NCBI GenBank assembly: GCA_900319985.1
Contig: ONQL01000040.1
Location: forward strand, 1-52,004
DNA: 52,004 nucleotides
From: an uncultured Methanobrevibacter sp.
GTDB lineage: Archaea > Methanobacteriota > Methanobacteria > Methanobacteriales > Methanobacteriaceae
Direction: 5' to 3'
A program made the translations under genes and the position numbers. The first letter of the stretch is position 1. Each line of letters starts with the position of its first letter. The notes below the pieces were generated by a model that was given only the letters and a program-made list of their open reading frames with translations, had not been told where the DNA came from and did not search any database. Below, one piece after another: positions 9,401 through 17,415 of the stretch.

Positions 9401-12400
9401 TCAGGAGTATCAACAACAAACTCCGAATCGTTTTCAACATAAACATTATTTAAATTATCATTATCAGACTCATCTTCCACAACAACAAACTCAGACTCGT
9501 CACTAACACCAACATCATCAGATTTTGCACTAACCTCATCAACCACAACAAACTCTGAAGCATCTTTAACTTTTGATGTTTTTTCTTCTTTAATTGGTTT
9601 TTTAGGTTCATTTTCTAGTGTTTGGTCTTCAAAGAATTCTGATGGATTTATTTCACTAACATTTATTGGTTTTTCTAAAAAGTCACCATCATCTACCTTT
9701 TCAACTTCAACAAAATCACTTGGACCAATATCTTCAGCATTTATTTCATTTTCAGCTTCAGCCTCTTCCTGAGCTTTTTTCTCAGCTTCTTCCCTTTCAC
9801 GTGCTAAGCGTAATTCTTCTGCTCTTTTTTCAGCTTCAATTCTGCGTTTTTCAGCTAACTTTTTGGCTTCTTCAGATCTGCGCCTTTCTTCTTCACGAGA
9901 CTCCTTGATGGACTTTTCAACAAAGTCCAGTAATTTTTTACGTCCCAGGTCCCTGTTTCTATACCAATCTGTAGACCATAAATGATATAACTTCCAGCCA
10001 AGACCTGTCAATACCTGTTCACGAAGTCTATCTCTGTCACGAGCCACTTTGCTTGAGGAATACATTTTTCCATCAGTTGTAATTCCTAAAATGTATTTTC
10101 CAGGATTTTCATCATCAACAATAGCCAAATCAACTCGGAATCCTGCACAACCAATTTGTCTATCTACCATGTAACCATTTTCTTCCAAAAAGCTAGCAAT
10201 TGCATCCTCAAATGGTTCCTTATTGTGCATTTCAGGACTATTGGTTCCTAAAGTCAAGTTTTCAGCATATTCCAAAAATTCTTTTAGAGATTTTACACCA
10301 TAAGGAGGATTAGCTGTCAGATTCATATCATATGCCTTGAAGTTTGAGAAAACAACACATTTCTCTCTTGCACGAGTAATCAACACATTTAATCTTCTTT
10401 CCCCACCGTCCTGATTCAATGGACCGAAGTTGAGTGACATTTTTCCATCCTGGTCGTAACCATAACCGACACTGATTAGGATAACATCCCTTTCATCCCC
10501 TTGTATTGTCTCAAGGTTTTTGACAAAGAAGCGTTCGTCCTTATTATCTGAGAACAATGGTTCATATTCAGGCCTTTCCTTACGCCTTACCTCCAATTCT
10601 TCCAGTATTGCATTCTTTTGAGCTACGGAAAATGTTCCAACACCCAAACTTTTTGTGTCACCATACTTTTCAAAGTGGTTGAAAATTTCATCCACAACAT
10701 CTTTTGCTTCAAGAGGATTCTTGGATGAGGCTCCCCTTAGATATTGAGTATTAGGATTATAATGGAATTTCAAACCCAATTCAGGGTCAGAATGTGAAGG
10801 GGAAGGATAAACCAGCAAATCATCATCATAAAATTCCCTGTTTGAAACTGTAATCAATGATTCATGGCGTGACCTGTAGTGCCATTTGAGCATTTTGACA
10901 GGGAATGACAATTTACATAAATGAAGAATACTTTCCATATCAAGGGAGGTCGCCTCTTCCTCATCACTGTCAGCATCGGACATTTGGTCGAAAAATGAAG
11001 TAGGAGGCAATTGTTGGGTATCTCCCATAACAACTGCAGTTTTACCTCTCATAAATGCACCCAATGCATCTTCAGGTTTAACCTGACTTGCCTCGTCAAA
11101 AATAACTACGTCAAACTGAAGTTCCTCATTGGTAGGATCAAGATACTGTGCAATGGATAGCGGAGACATCATAAAACACGGTTTGATTTGTTTTATCATT
11201 CCTCCGGTTTTTTCCAAAAGCTTTCTTACAGGCATGTGCCCGCTTTTTCTTGTAAATTCCCCTGCAAGTATTTTTGCCTGAGGATTTTCAGTTCCACCAA
11301 ATATTTTTGGAATATTGCTGTTTAATTTATGGAAAATCCTTTTTCTGTTTAAAGTGAGAATCTTTTTATCCAAATCCTTGAATTCCTTAATTCTGTTTTC
11401 ATGCAATTCTCCGATGAATGTAGCAAGTTCCTGATTCTCAACAAATAATATGTTTAAAAGTGAATCTGCAAAGTTTCCATCGACCAATGCTTCAACATCA
11501 TATTTTTTGATATTTCTTTTTTCAATTGAATCTACAAACATTGCAGCATTTGAATTTTTTAAGGAATTTTTAGTGTTCAGGTATTGTGACCATAGGTGAA
11601 GGCTTGACAGCTGCCCTCTCCATTTGTATAGCTGTTCCTGCCATGCTTCAAAACTTACATCACCTGTTTCCCTTTTAAAGATTAATTTGCTTCTTGGGTT
11701 CAATTTATCTTTAAGTTTTGACAATACACGTACAAAATCCTCACCGGAGCCTATATATTCTGCAAGATCCCTTTCCGGCTTAATGTCAAACAGATCCTTA
11801 CTCATCAAATCAATAGTGTTTTCAGAGAAAGTTCCTTCACGAACAAGAGCAGTGAATTCAGTCATCCACCTAGCTATTGCTCTTAAATCATTTGGATTTG
11901 CATTTAAATGCCAATATGCACCATAATATCTTTCACCCAATGCCCTATTGGCTTCCAAATTATTTCTTATTTTAATAATGGCTTTAGCTTCCTGCAAATC
12001 TCTTATTATTTCATCAACACTACCATTGACAGGAACCGCATAGTACCTTTCCACCAGTTCAATATGCTGCCTGTTATTGAAGAATCTGAACTTTTTGGTT
12101 GAAATGTGTCTCAACTCATATATCAGCCTGTCAATGTCGGCTTGGAAAATGCTCTGATTGAATTTAGTTAAAATTCCAGAATACTTTTGATACCTTTCAA
12201 GCTCCTGTATTAATTTAAATGCATCGTCATTGTTGTTATCCCATGCACCAGACTTCAAGATGCTTCCGTCAATCAGTTCCGCATTTTGGGATTTGATGAT
12301 TTCAAAGGCTGAAAGTGAATTTTCAAACTCATTTAAAGTGTCCGGCTTTTTAATTCCATAAATATCATAAACTCTTCCACGCTCAACCAGGAAGTTATCC

Positions 12401-13941
12401 AATGCATGCAGTGTATCATTAATCAACATTTCAATTTCCCTTAAATCAGCCGGCAAAAGGCTTTTTGGAGAACATTTACTCCAGGGATTTTCTTTAGATA
12501 TTGTCTGATAAAGTTCAGCCAGGTTCTCCAGAGATACCTTCATGTCATCCAATTCTTTAAGAGTTATTGTTTCGGGATTCTGGAATCTGACCAATGGCAT
12601 TATAGCATTTTTTCTTGAAAAATGATCATCTGCAGACTCTTTCATCCCATAAAGCTGGAACGGAGATAAATTAACTGCAAATGAAGGTTTATGAATAATT
12701 TGAGAATAGTCATCCAATTGGCGACGCAATGTTTCAAGTTTTCGAATTGTCTGGTCGATATTCAACGGCTCCTGAGCACGAACATTTGTTGCCTTTTGCA
12801 GGTCTTTCAGGAACTTTTTACGTCTTGTCTTATGGGAATGCAATTCCAAGACAAACTTTCCAAGTCCAACACCAGTCAGTCTGTCCTTAACCACATCAAG
12901 CGCAGCCATCTTTTCTGATACAAATAAAACTGATTTTCCTTCTGCAAGAAGTTCAGCGATTAAATTTACAATAGTCTGTGATTTACCTGTTCCAGGAGGA
13001 CCTTCAACAACTAGATTACGTCCTGCCTTTACATCCTGAATAGCCGCAATCTGGGATGAATCCGCATCAAGCACCTGATACATATTCTGATACTCAAGCT
13101 GTGAGTCTATATCTTCCTCTCTAAAAGCTTCCTGATCATTTTTAGCAGGATTAAAAATAGCCTGAATCAACTCATTTTTAGTCAAATCAACATTGTCTTC
13201 CCATGCTTCCGGGTTCAGGTCATTGTACATAACAAATTTGGTGAAACTAAAGAAACCTAAAGCCACATTATTGTTAACTTCCCAACCATCCATTCTTGAA
13301 ACTGCCCTTCTCACACTGGCAATGTAATGGTCTACAACTTCACCATATTTTTTAAATTCAAAATCAGGAAGTTCAATGCCCGCTTCCAATAGCTTAGCCT
13401 TAAGGGAAATGTTGGTTTGAATATCTTCTCCAGTCCATTCAAGGTTAAATGATTCACCAACCTTTTTCCGTTCCATTGCAACAGGAATTAACACCAGAGG
13501 AGCATTGTTTTTTTGCCTTGGCTTGGATTTATCCTTCCACTGCAAAAATCCAATAGCCAGATACAAAATGTTATAACCCTGCTCCTGAAGCATTGTTTTG
13601 GCCTGGTTATTGATATAATATAATCTCTTTTGAAGCTCCTTTGGAGTCAAATCAGTAGCCAGCTTCTTGTCCCCTTCAGAAAACTTGGAAAAGTCAAATG
13701 GAATATGGTCCCAAACTGATGACTTGTCTTCCTTTTTATCCTTTTTATTGGCCACAAAATACATTTTGTTATCCTGCAGAACCAATGTCTGATAAAGATT
13801 TATAGGAGACTGATTTACAATAGTGATAGTCTTAGCTCTTGATTTGAAATTAAGAAGTTGATTTCTTAATGTTAAATCCAATAGCTCCTTACGTAAATTT
13901 TTAAATTCCTTTTCGATTATATTAGATGATTTGTTTAACAT
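6409..13941 (-). CDS. Giant DUF4011-helicase-Vsr-like protein with long acidic repeat region (Hhe-like)
   Basis: A 2510-residue protein. Order of parts: DUF4011-like N-terminus (LLDLTLRNQLLNF near residue 20); UPF1-like SF1 helicase with Walker A GPPGTGKS (314-321), DEAS Walker B (949-952), VMGDTQQLPP, HYRSRHESL, QGDERDVILISVGYG and LNVLITRAREKC (about 1188); a Vsr/REase-like fold with FRVDLAIVD (D1271) and LGWKLYHLWSTDWYRNR; a charged coiled coil (about 1346-1399); about 900 acidic, low-complexity residues (1400-2330); and a DUF3320-like C-terminus (EVAKSICAIVDVEGPIHV, about 2355-2430). This helicase-Vsr order matches the bacterial Hhe anti-phage protein. Defence is inferred, and a DNA repair or genome maintenance role is the alternative given the adjacent uvrC. 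Confidence 0.85.
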   Translation of the reverse strand: MLNKSSNIIEKEFKNLRKELLDLTLRNQLLNFKSRAKTITIVNQSPINLYQTLVLQDNKMYFVANKKDKKEDKSSVWDHIPFDFSKFSEGDKKLATDLTPKELQKRLYYINNQAKTMLQEQGYNILYLAIGFLQWKDKSKPRQKNNAPLVLIPVAMERKKVGESFNLEWTGEDIQTNISLKAKLLEAGIELPDFEFKKYGEVVDHYIASVRRAVSRMDGWEVNNNVALGFFSFTKFVMYNDLNPEAWEDNVDLTKNELIQAIFNPAKNDQEAFREEDIDSQLEYQNMYQVLDADSSQIAAIQDVKAGRNLVVEGPPGTGKSQTIVNLIAELLAEGKSVLFVSEKMAALDVVKDRLTGVGLGKFVLELHSHKTRRKKFLKDLQKATNVRAQEPLNIDQTIRKLETLRRQLDDYSQIIHKPSFAVNLSPFQLYGMKESADDHFSRKNAIMPLVRFQNPETITLKELDDMKVSLENLAELYQTISKENPWSKCSPKSLLPADLREIEMLINDTLHALDNFLVERGRVYDIYGIKKPDTLNEFENSLSAFEIIKSQNAELIDGSILKSGAWDNNNDDAFKLIQELERYQKYSGILTKFNQSIFQADIDRLIYELRHISTKKFRFFNNRQHIELVERYYAVPVNGSVDEIIRDLQEAKAIIKIRNNLEANRALGERYYGAYWHLNANPNDLRAIARWMTEFTALVREGTFSENTIDLMSKDLFDIKPERDLAEYIGSGEDFVRVLSKLKDKLNPRSKLIFKRETGDVSFEAWQEQLYKWRGQLSSLHLWSQYLNTKNSLKNSNAAMFVDSIEKRNIKKYDVEALVDGNFADSLLNILFVENQELATFIGELHENRIKEFKDLDKKILTLNRKRIFHKLNSNIPKIFGGTENPQAKILAGEFTRKSGHMPVRKLLEKTGGMIKQIKPCFMMSPLSIAQYLDPTNEELQFDVVIFDEASQVKPEDALGAFMRGKTAVVMGDTQQLPPTSFFDQMSDADSDEEEATSLDMESILHLCKLSFPVKMLKWHYRSRHESLITVSNREFYDDDLLVYPSPSHSDPELGLKFHYNPNTQYLRGASSKNPLEAKDVVDEIFNHFEKYGDTKSLGVGTFSVAQKNAILEELEVRRKERPEYEPLFSDNKDERFFVKNLETIQGDERDVILISVGYGYDQDGKMSLNFGPLNQDGGERRLNVLITRAREKCVVFSNFKAYDMNLTANPPYGVKSLKEFLEYAENLTLGTNSPEMHNKEPFEDAIASFLEENGYMVDRQIGCAGFRVDLAIVDDENPGKYILGITTDGKMYSSSKVARDRDRLREQVLTGLGWKLYHLWSTDWYRNRDLGRKKLLDFVEKSIKESREEERRRSEEAKKLAEKRRIEAEKRAEELRLAREREEAEKKAQEEAEAENEINAEDIGPSDFVEVEKVDDGDFLEKPINVSEINPSEFFEDQTLENEPKKPIKEEKTSKVKDASEFVVVDEVSAKSDDVGVSDESEFVVVEDESDNDNLNNVYVENDSEFVVDTPESTDTEDLKVETESIGSDTVEDNSVNIDESDGVEPDVVGSVDESGVEPDVVGSVDESGVEPDVVGSVDESEDVEAKTEDDAEIWESKEENVSQNDDAEIWEDDEGVSPEDNAEVWEDEKDYSEDSSKNKFSRHISDKIKSLFKSDDSEEKMDKNPLFSGFKFKKDLGKNSDLENDFDEDVKKSSKNAKSTTEQFEDTVDLGSDEDYIYVDHSHDEEHVLDDEEELAFDGFNSTQDDDIDEEVVVNHSNDVDSNDDVGDEVVVGHSNDVNPKDNKPKAENNEEPVQNDIKFGKKSSDMDEPEVPDNKDIELNKQETDLKDDVDLGSTGEDYKEKSADDYDRVDLGSDDDYIYVDHTNDESAFEPHDNEESVDLGSDDEHTYEEPSEESHEEEHISESSKPVEESKNSKSRVKNKLDSFISEVLSNAESQLEPEEIEIVRGEVIEEDTDSLHKPAPKDEFVVEAEIVSGGEDLNIFNDELPDLNNDSSPEEEEEVIEDYSDLERPTPKFDFENEELNIFNDDLPDMKNDVRSQAEQVVDKAMDEFIDEVFNINDLNDENKSENIPDIDSTILNYESNVEETEERSVESRDDNVTFYRGSNYKDNVEETEESSVESMDDSVTFKGSNDVRDVEETEESSVDSMEDGVTFYKGSNDINSKLRKNNLYYGEEKSHSVRDSLRGFKRDMQYINRSLKEIENPTQVDYVSVVDRTEDYNPEDYLNMPSDDDSQLIIEREEELTFAEKEEKRIERELGDDSIENVLDNDVIAPVQNHQTTEQLKDQALEDIIQSADEDYKEIEKERYQNNNTLKSFDDKKLPGKRKLEDSIIDYVEANDIGLNSSDDLYKRPSSEVAKSICAIVDVEGPIHVKEVVKRVKDSCHIKRAGSNLKKAVNSAINEAENAGDIIKIGDFLYDASNNNVVIRKRDKPNIELISDEEISKNIELVLLHKSNMTTKEIAKETSRNFGFKSTSKKTADRINGVLDLMIANNKVKITNDIVELN
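7440..7690. repeat. Degenerate ~80-bp in-frame repeats encoding VEETEESSVES units
   Basis: Three diverged copies of about 75-81 bp sit near the end of the acidic region. They encode units with the pattern VEETEE-S-SVES-DD-VTF-GSN. They are older than the perfect 39-bp array because substitutions and small indels separate the copies. They support growth of this protein by repeated local duplication. Confidence 0.75.
9194..9310. repeat. Three perfect 39-bp tandem repeats inside the helicase gene
   Basis: Three identical 39-bp copies begin at 9194, 9233 and 9272. On the minus strand each encodes the 13-residue unit DESGVEPDVVGSV within the acidic region (about residues 1544-1582). Perfect identity and a length divisible by three indicate recent in-frame expansion. 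Copy number may vary between strains or be compressed in an assembly. Confidence 0.95.
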
Positions 13942-14056
13942 GATGACCCTTTGTAGTGTTTAAAAAAAATTAAGAACCATATATAATTATAATTATATAT
14001 ATTAATAAAGTTTTCTAAAAGTTAAGAAATGTTATTACCCAATCAACTAATTTAAA

Positions 14057-14230
14057 TCAATTTTTTACATCCACCACATTTATGTTAAAATGGTCATTTT
14101 GAGCGGAATACTTGCTACCTCAAGTGATTATGTAACCTGCAACATATTCCAGAGATAGCTTACCATTGAAATTAACTGAAAAAATGTTTCCTGAATCAAA
14201 AATTATGATAACAAATGCCTGAAGTTTAAC
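14057..14230 (-). pseudogene. Remnant C-terminus of a secreted-type domain protein
   Basis: Downstream of the PfkB kinase, one minus-strand frame reads 58 codons with a single internal TGA. The segments are LQAFVIIIFDSGNIFSVNF...VAGYIIT, stop, then GSKYSAQNDHFNINVVDVKN and a final stop. The pattern of a strand, D-S-G-N turn, strand and a final H-F-N-I-N-V-V strand resembles the small FxLYD-like beta domains at the ends of methanogen secreted proteins. It has no start codon, and it is out of frame with the upstream kinase. I read it as a decayed gene end. Chance is possible given its shortness. Confidence 0.35.
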
Positions 14231-14231
14231 T

Positions 14232-15041
14232 TCAGTAATGGCCGGAACGTTTTAGCTTTTCGCTTGCAATCCGTGAGGCAAAATTACCTGATTCTTCAAT
14301 AGAGCAATTTTTTAACCTATGTGAAACATATGCTGCCATGTAAGTATCACCACAGCCTGTAGTGTCAACAACCTCTTCGCATTCAAAAGCATCAATCTTA
14401 ATTTCCCTATCAGCTAAAACCCTAGAGCCAAAAGAACCATTAGTTATGATAATCTCATCTACATCATAGTCAAACCCAATGACCTTTGCTTCTGCCTCAT
14501 CCATAAATATTGCACAGACACCTGATAAAATACTATCCAAATCATCGAAGGTGTCTAATCCTATAGCGTAATTTTCATTTACTTGTTTGCAAGGAATTCT
14601 CAAAAATCCCTGTACGGATAAAAATATAGGAACATTGAAACTTTTCAGATATTCCATCGTTTCGCTAGGAAAGTCATAACGATTCAATGAATTTATGACA
14701 AAGCCATCAATTTTTTCGGGCAAAATTTCCTCCAAATCTGAAGGCAAAATTGGAATATCAGCAAAATTGCTTAACTGATTTCGAATATCCAAATTATCGT
14801 CAAAGGGATACTCATTAATAAAAAAATGAGTATTGTCCTTTTTTATTACCTTTACTTTGGTTGAATCAGGAAACTCCTCTATCAGATGTCCATCATCACA
14901 GTTTACACAAGCCAGGTAATCCCCGTAAAACTTCTCAAAAACGAAACTTTGAAAGTAGGTTGCACCACCTACCCTATGGGACTTTTCACTTCCGATAACA
15001 ATCAAATCCTTTGTCACAGGCCCGATAACAACTAAAGTCAT
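14232..15041 (-). CDS. PfkB-family carbohydrate/nucleoside kinase
   Basis: A 269-residue kinase of the ribokinase (PfkB) superfamily that would phosphorylate a sugar or nucleoside with ATP. The N-terminus VVIGPVTKDLIVIGSEKSHRVGGA carries the substrate-binding Gly-Gly strand. The C-terminal signature is VVDTTGCGDTYMAAYVSHRL, containing the catalytic Asp (D of GCGD) and the anion hole. The start at 15041 is preferred because GGTGAT lies just upstream; an ATG at 15050 also exists. It follows the CDF exporter gene by about 20 bases, so they are likely one operon. The protein is short for the family, and the lid is reduced, as in many archaeal members. The substrate cannot be told from sequence. 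Confidence 0.82.
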   Translation of the reverse strand: MTLVVIGPVTKDLIVIGSEKSHRVGGATYFQSFVFEKFYGDYLACVNCDDGHLIEEFPDSTKVKVIKKDNTHFFINEYPFDDNLDIRNQLSNFADIPILPSDLEEILPEKIDGFVINSLNRYDFPSETMEYLKSFNVPIFLSVQGFLRIPCKQVNENYAIGLDTFDDLDSILSGVCAIFMDEAEAKVIGFDYDVDEIIITNGSFGSRVLADREIKIDAFECEEVVDTTGCGDTYMAAYVSHRLKNCSIEESGNFASRIASEKLKRSGHY

Positions 15042-15061
15042 AATAATCACCCATTTGATAA

Positions 15062-15910
15062 CTAATCAAATTCTATAGTAATGTCAACAACATGATATTT
15101 TCCTGAAATATCATAAATCTCCTTTTTGATTTTTTCAACATCCTTTCCAAAATCAACATTGACTTTCAGAGTCATTACAGAGTCTATTCCGTCAAGTGAC
15201 CAAATGTGAAAGTCTTCAAAATGATTAACACCATCGATTGCCAAAATCTGTGACTTGAATTCATCGACATCAAAGTTGTCGGGAGTCTTTTGAAGCAGGA
15301 CTTCAAGTGACTTATACAGATTCCTTCCCAAATTGAATATAAGCCAAATAGCAATACCTATTGAAACGAACGGATCAAGATATGGCGCACCATCCCAAAA
15401 CATCAATATGACACTTAAAATCAAAATGGCCACCCATTCAAATATGTCCCCCAACTGGTGGAACAAAATTGCCTTTTCATTGAATGTTTCACCGCCGTGC
15501 AAACGGTAAACGGAAAGTGATTTAAAGATTATGCCGACAATAGCAACAATCAGCATCCCTTCAGCATCAACTCCTTCCGGTGAAAACAGTCTTGGAATTG
15601 CTTCAGACAATATTACAAAAGCCATTACAATGACAAAAACGGAAATTATGACCGCACCAAGAATTGAAAATCTTTGATAACCATAGGAATAGTTATCTGT
15701 TGAATCCCTTTGGGCAACATGCTCCAATGCCCAAGCCAATGCTATTGAAATAGTATCAGACATGTCATGAATAAAATCGGCAAGAATTGCCATACTGTTT
15801 GTGGCTAGTCCTCCAACAAGGACAATGATATTGAACGCCAGATTCATGAAAAAAACAAATGCTAAATTATCACCGGCTTTCTTGTGATGATGATGCCTAT
15901 CAATTCTCAT
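15062..15910 (-). CDS. Cation diffusion facilitator (CDF) metal exporter
   Basis: A 282-residue membrane exporter with six predicted helices and a cytosolic C-terminal domain. The helices begin at LAFVFFMNLAFNIIVLVGG, and the zinc-site pattern HDMSDTISIALAW (His-x3-Asp) follows in helix 2. A second HxxxD-type site, HQLGDIFEWVAIL, lies in helix 5. The N-terminus is His-rich (DRHHHHKK), which may sense or bind metal. Likely substrates are Zn(II), Cd(II) or Co(II), exported against protons. ATG 15910 is chosen over a TTG at 15928; there is no clear ribosome binding site, so a leaderless message is possible. It shares a short divergent region with the small membrane gene at 16033. Confidence 0.9.
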   Translation of the reverse strand: MRIDRHHHHKKAGDNLAFVFFMNLAFNIIVLVGGLATNSMAILADFIHDMSDTISIALAWALEHVAQRDSTDNYSYGYQRFSILGAVIISVFVIVMAFVILSEAIPRLFSPEGVDAEGMLIVAIVGIIFKSLSVYRLHGGETFNEKAILFHQLGDIFEWVAILILSVILMFWDGAPYLDPFVSIGIAIWLIFNLGRNLYKSLEVLLQKTPDNFDVDEFKSQILAIDGVNHFEDFHIWSLDGIDSVMTLKVNVDFGKDVEKIKKEIYDISGKYHVVDITIEFD

Positions 15911-16032
15911 AAATATAATATTTAACAATAATACAATAAAAAAGTTATTAAACTTTAAAAATATAAATTTTAAAGTATAATTAAGTTATCTTTAAATAAC
16001 TTAAAAATAAATAAATATAGTAGTGATTTAAA

Positions 16033-16212
16033 ATGGCGACTATTGGAACAACTATATTTTCTCATATTCTACCAGTAATTCTTGGTTTTTTAGCAATTAT
16101 AATGATTATTTCTGGTTCACTAGAAGAAAGTAAAACTAAATTAGGTTTAGGAATAACATTATTCGTTATTGCATGCTTGCTGCCATATATAATATTGAGA
16201 ATGTTAATCTAA
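16033..16212 (+). CDS. Small two-helix membrane protein
   Basis: A 59-residue protein that is nearly all membrane. One helix is formed by HILPVILGFLAIIMIISG (about residues 11-28) and a second by LGLGITLFVIACLLPYIIL (about 38-56). They are joined by the short charged loop SLEESKTK. AGTGAT upstream of the ATG serves as the ribosome binding site. The gene overlaps the 3' end of the convergent HisA-like gene by 9 bases. I do not recognise the family. The compact double-helix hairpin and independent promoter suggest a genuine small protein. Confidence 0.6.
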   Translation: MATIGTTIFSHILPVILGFLAIIMIISGSLEESKTKLGLGITLFVIACLLPYIILRMLI

Positions 16213-16893
16213 AAGATTTACTTCACCGGAATGTAAACTTGTCCCAATCAAAACTTTTTTTATGCCTTGAGAATCTAACTCACCAATAGATTCCTTATTT
16301 AAACCACCAGCAATTATTAACTTGTCCTTCATATCCTCAAATTTATCCAAAATTTCCTTATTGTATCCCTTTTCAGTGCCTACTCCGGTAATGTCAAGAA
16401 GGATTATTTCATTCGGGTCCAATTTTTTCAGTATTTCTTTAAATTGTGACAAATCCAAATCCAAATTTTTTGAAAAAAGCTCGTTGTTCTTGATGTCAAT
16501 ACTTATGACAATTCTTTCCTTAGGATATTTTTCAAATATCTTTTCCATCTCTTCAACGCTTTCAAGAGTTTCACTCGGAACGATTATCTTGTAAGCGTAA
16601 TCGAGGAAAAATTCAAAGGATTCGCAGTTTTTCACTCCACCGTCAAACATTACAGGTAAAATTGTATTTACAAGTTTTATGTCATTAATGTTGTGTCCAT
16701 TTGATTCTATCAAATCCAAATCAGCGATATACATCTCATCTGCACCGTTTAATTTTAATCCTTGTGCAATTTCAACGGGATTGGATGAAGGCGCAAAAAT
16801 AGTTCGAAGCGGTTGATATGTATCTCTCATGCCTGATTTGCCGCTTACGGCCTGGTGTTGTTTTAAATCTATTACAGGTATTTTTTTAATCAT
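16204..16893 (-). CDS. HisA-like TIM-barrel protein (COG1411-type)
   Basis: A 229-residue (beta/alpha)8 barrel related to ProFAR isomerase HisA. It has the opening strand IPVIDLKQHQAV, an internal half-barrel repeat (EMYIADLDLIE; LPVMFDGGVKN) and the C-terminal phosphate-binding strands KLIIAGGLNKESI and KKVLIGTSLHSG. It differs from true HisA in several loops. It best matches the archaeal and methylotroph HisA-related group whose function is unsettled. Start 16893 (MIKKIPVIDL) is preferred because upstream in-frame residues FYLIII do not match the family. The region upstream contains a strong minus-strand hairpin. A standard HisA is the less likely alternative. Confidence 0.75.
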   Translation of the reverse strand: MIKKIPVIDLKQHQAVSGKSGMRDTYQPLRTIFAPSSNPVEIAQGLKLNGADEMYIADLDLIESNGHNINDIKLVNTILPVMFDGGVKNCESFEFFLDYAYKIIVPSETLESVEEMEKIFEKYPKERIVISIDIKNNELFSKNLDLDLSQFKEILKKLDPNEIILLDITGVGTEKGYNKEILDKFEDMKDKLIIAGGLNKESIGELDSQGIKKVLIGTSLHSGEVNLLD

Positions 16894-16927
16894 GATTATA
16901 ATTAGATAAAACAAGTATTAATATTTT

Positions 16928-16978
16928 AAAAAAATCCGTAAGGAGGTGAGAAGAGCTAATGTGTTTTTAGCCCCCCTC
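16928..16978 (-). ncRNA. Candidate leader hairpin / small RNA with anti-Shine-Dalgarno sequence
   Basis: On the minus strand, bases 16978-16948 form a 12-bp stem (GAGGGGGGCUAA with UUAGCUCUUCUC) closed by a 7-base loop. All 12 positions pair on this strand, using three G-U wobbles. The plus-strand version would have three A-C mismatches, which points to a minus-strand RNA. It is followed by CACCUCCUU, the 16S anti-Shine-Dalgarno sequence, and then by seven U residues. It could be a short terminated RNA or a 5' leader of the HisA-like gene. The plus strand reads as a perfect Shine-Dalgarno (AAGGAGGTGA, 16940-16949) before a possible 37-codon frame from GTG 16961 to 17074. Confidence 0.35.
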
Positions 16979-17280
16979 GAGAATATAAAAATAATGATCA
17001 ATTTTCGATTAATAACAAATAGTTATGAACCTCTATTTAATAAGTTAATCGACATAGTATTTAAATGTTACTAAAGTTTAAAAAAATTAAAGTAAACTTG
17101 AATATACTGATTAATAATAATAGTCAATAAATTTAAACAATCTATAAAAATAAAACATAAAAAATAAACAAAACTAAAATAAATAATTTAAATCATATAA
17201 TCCTCTTTTTAAAAGATTTTTAGGTTAGCAAAAATTAATAAAATTTGCTTGATAAAGAGAAATTGAGAAAAATAAGGTAA
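16979..17280. other. AT-rich intergenic stretch without supported gene
   Basis: Between the two candidate RNAs the sequence is about 80% A+T. It has a TATA-like TATTTAAATG near 17059-17068 that could drive the hairpin RNA on the minus strand, and the inverted repeat at 17006-17051. I see no gene with both a start signal and a plausible protein. Confidence 0.4.
17006..17051. repeat. Inverted repeat with nested hairpin
   Basis: CGATTAA at 17006-17012 is mirrored by TTAATCG at 17045-17051. A smaller inverted repeat, TAAC...GTTA, nests inside. Together they could form a branched structure in the transcript leading into the hairpin at 16948-16978. The rest of the 16.98-17.27 kb stretch is AT-rich with no gene I can support. 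Confidence 0.4.
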
Positions 17281-17373
17281 GTAGTTTGAAGTAATTGAAA
17301 GAGGGAATTTGAAAGATAGTATTACTTGTTTGTTCCAATATTGCTAAGCTATTGTGATTACTCCAAACTCTAC
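17281..17373 (-). ncRNA. Candidate structured small RNA
   Basis: The minus-strand sequence from 17373 to 17281 closes on itself. GUAG-[AG]-UUUGGAGUAAU at its 5' end pairs with AUUACUUCAAACUAC at its 3' end, leaving only a 2-base bulge. A G-U pair on this strand would be an A-C mismatch on the other, which fixes the strand. Inside, CAATA/TATTG and GGAA/TTCC can form two further arms, giving a three-way junction. A TATA-like TATTTATAT lies about 28 bases before the first base of the stem, and a U-rich stretch follows. No known family is recognised. One in-frame-stopped peptide frame crosses it, so a decayed gene is the alternative. Confidence 0.45.
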
Positions 17374-17415
17374 ATAATAGTTGTACATGATAATATAAAT
17401 ACTTTTTTGTTAAAA

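Noticed and set aside
17280..17375. Minus-strand peptide from ATG near 17380 with an in-frame TAG, considered as a pyrrolysine-type readthrough
   Set aside because: Nothing in the window suggests pyrrolysine machinery, and the pairing pattern explains the sequence better as RNA.
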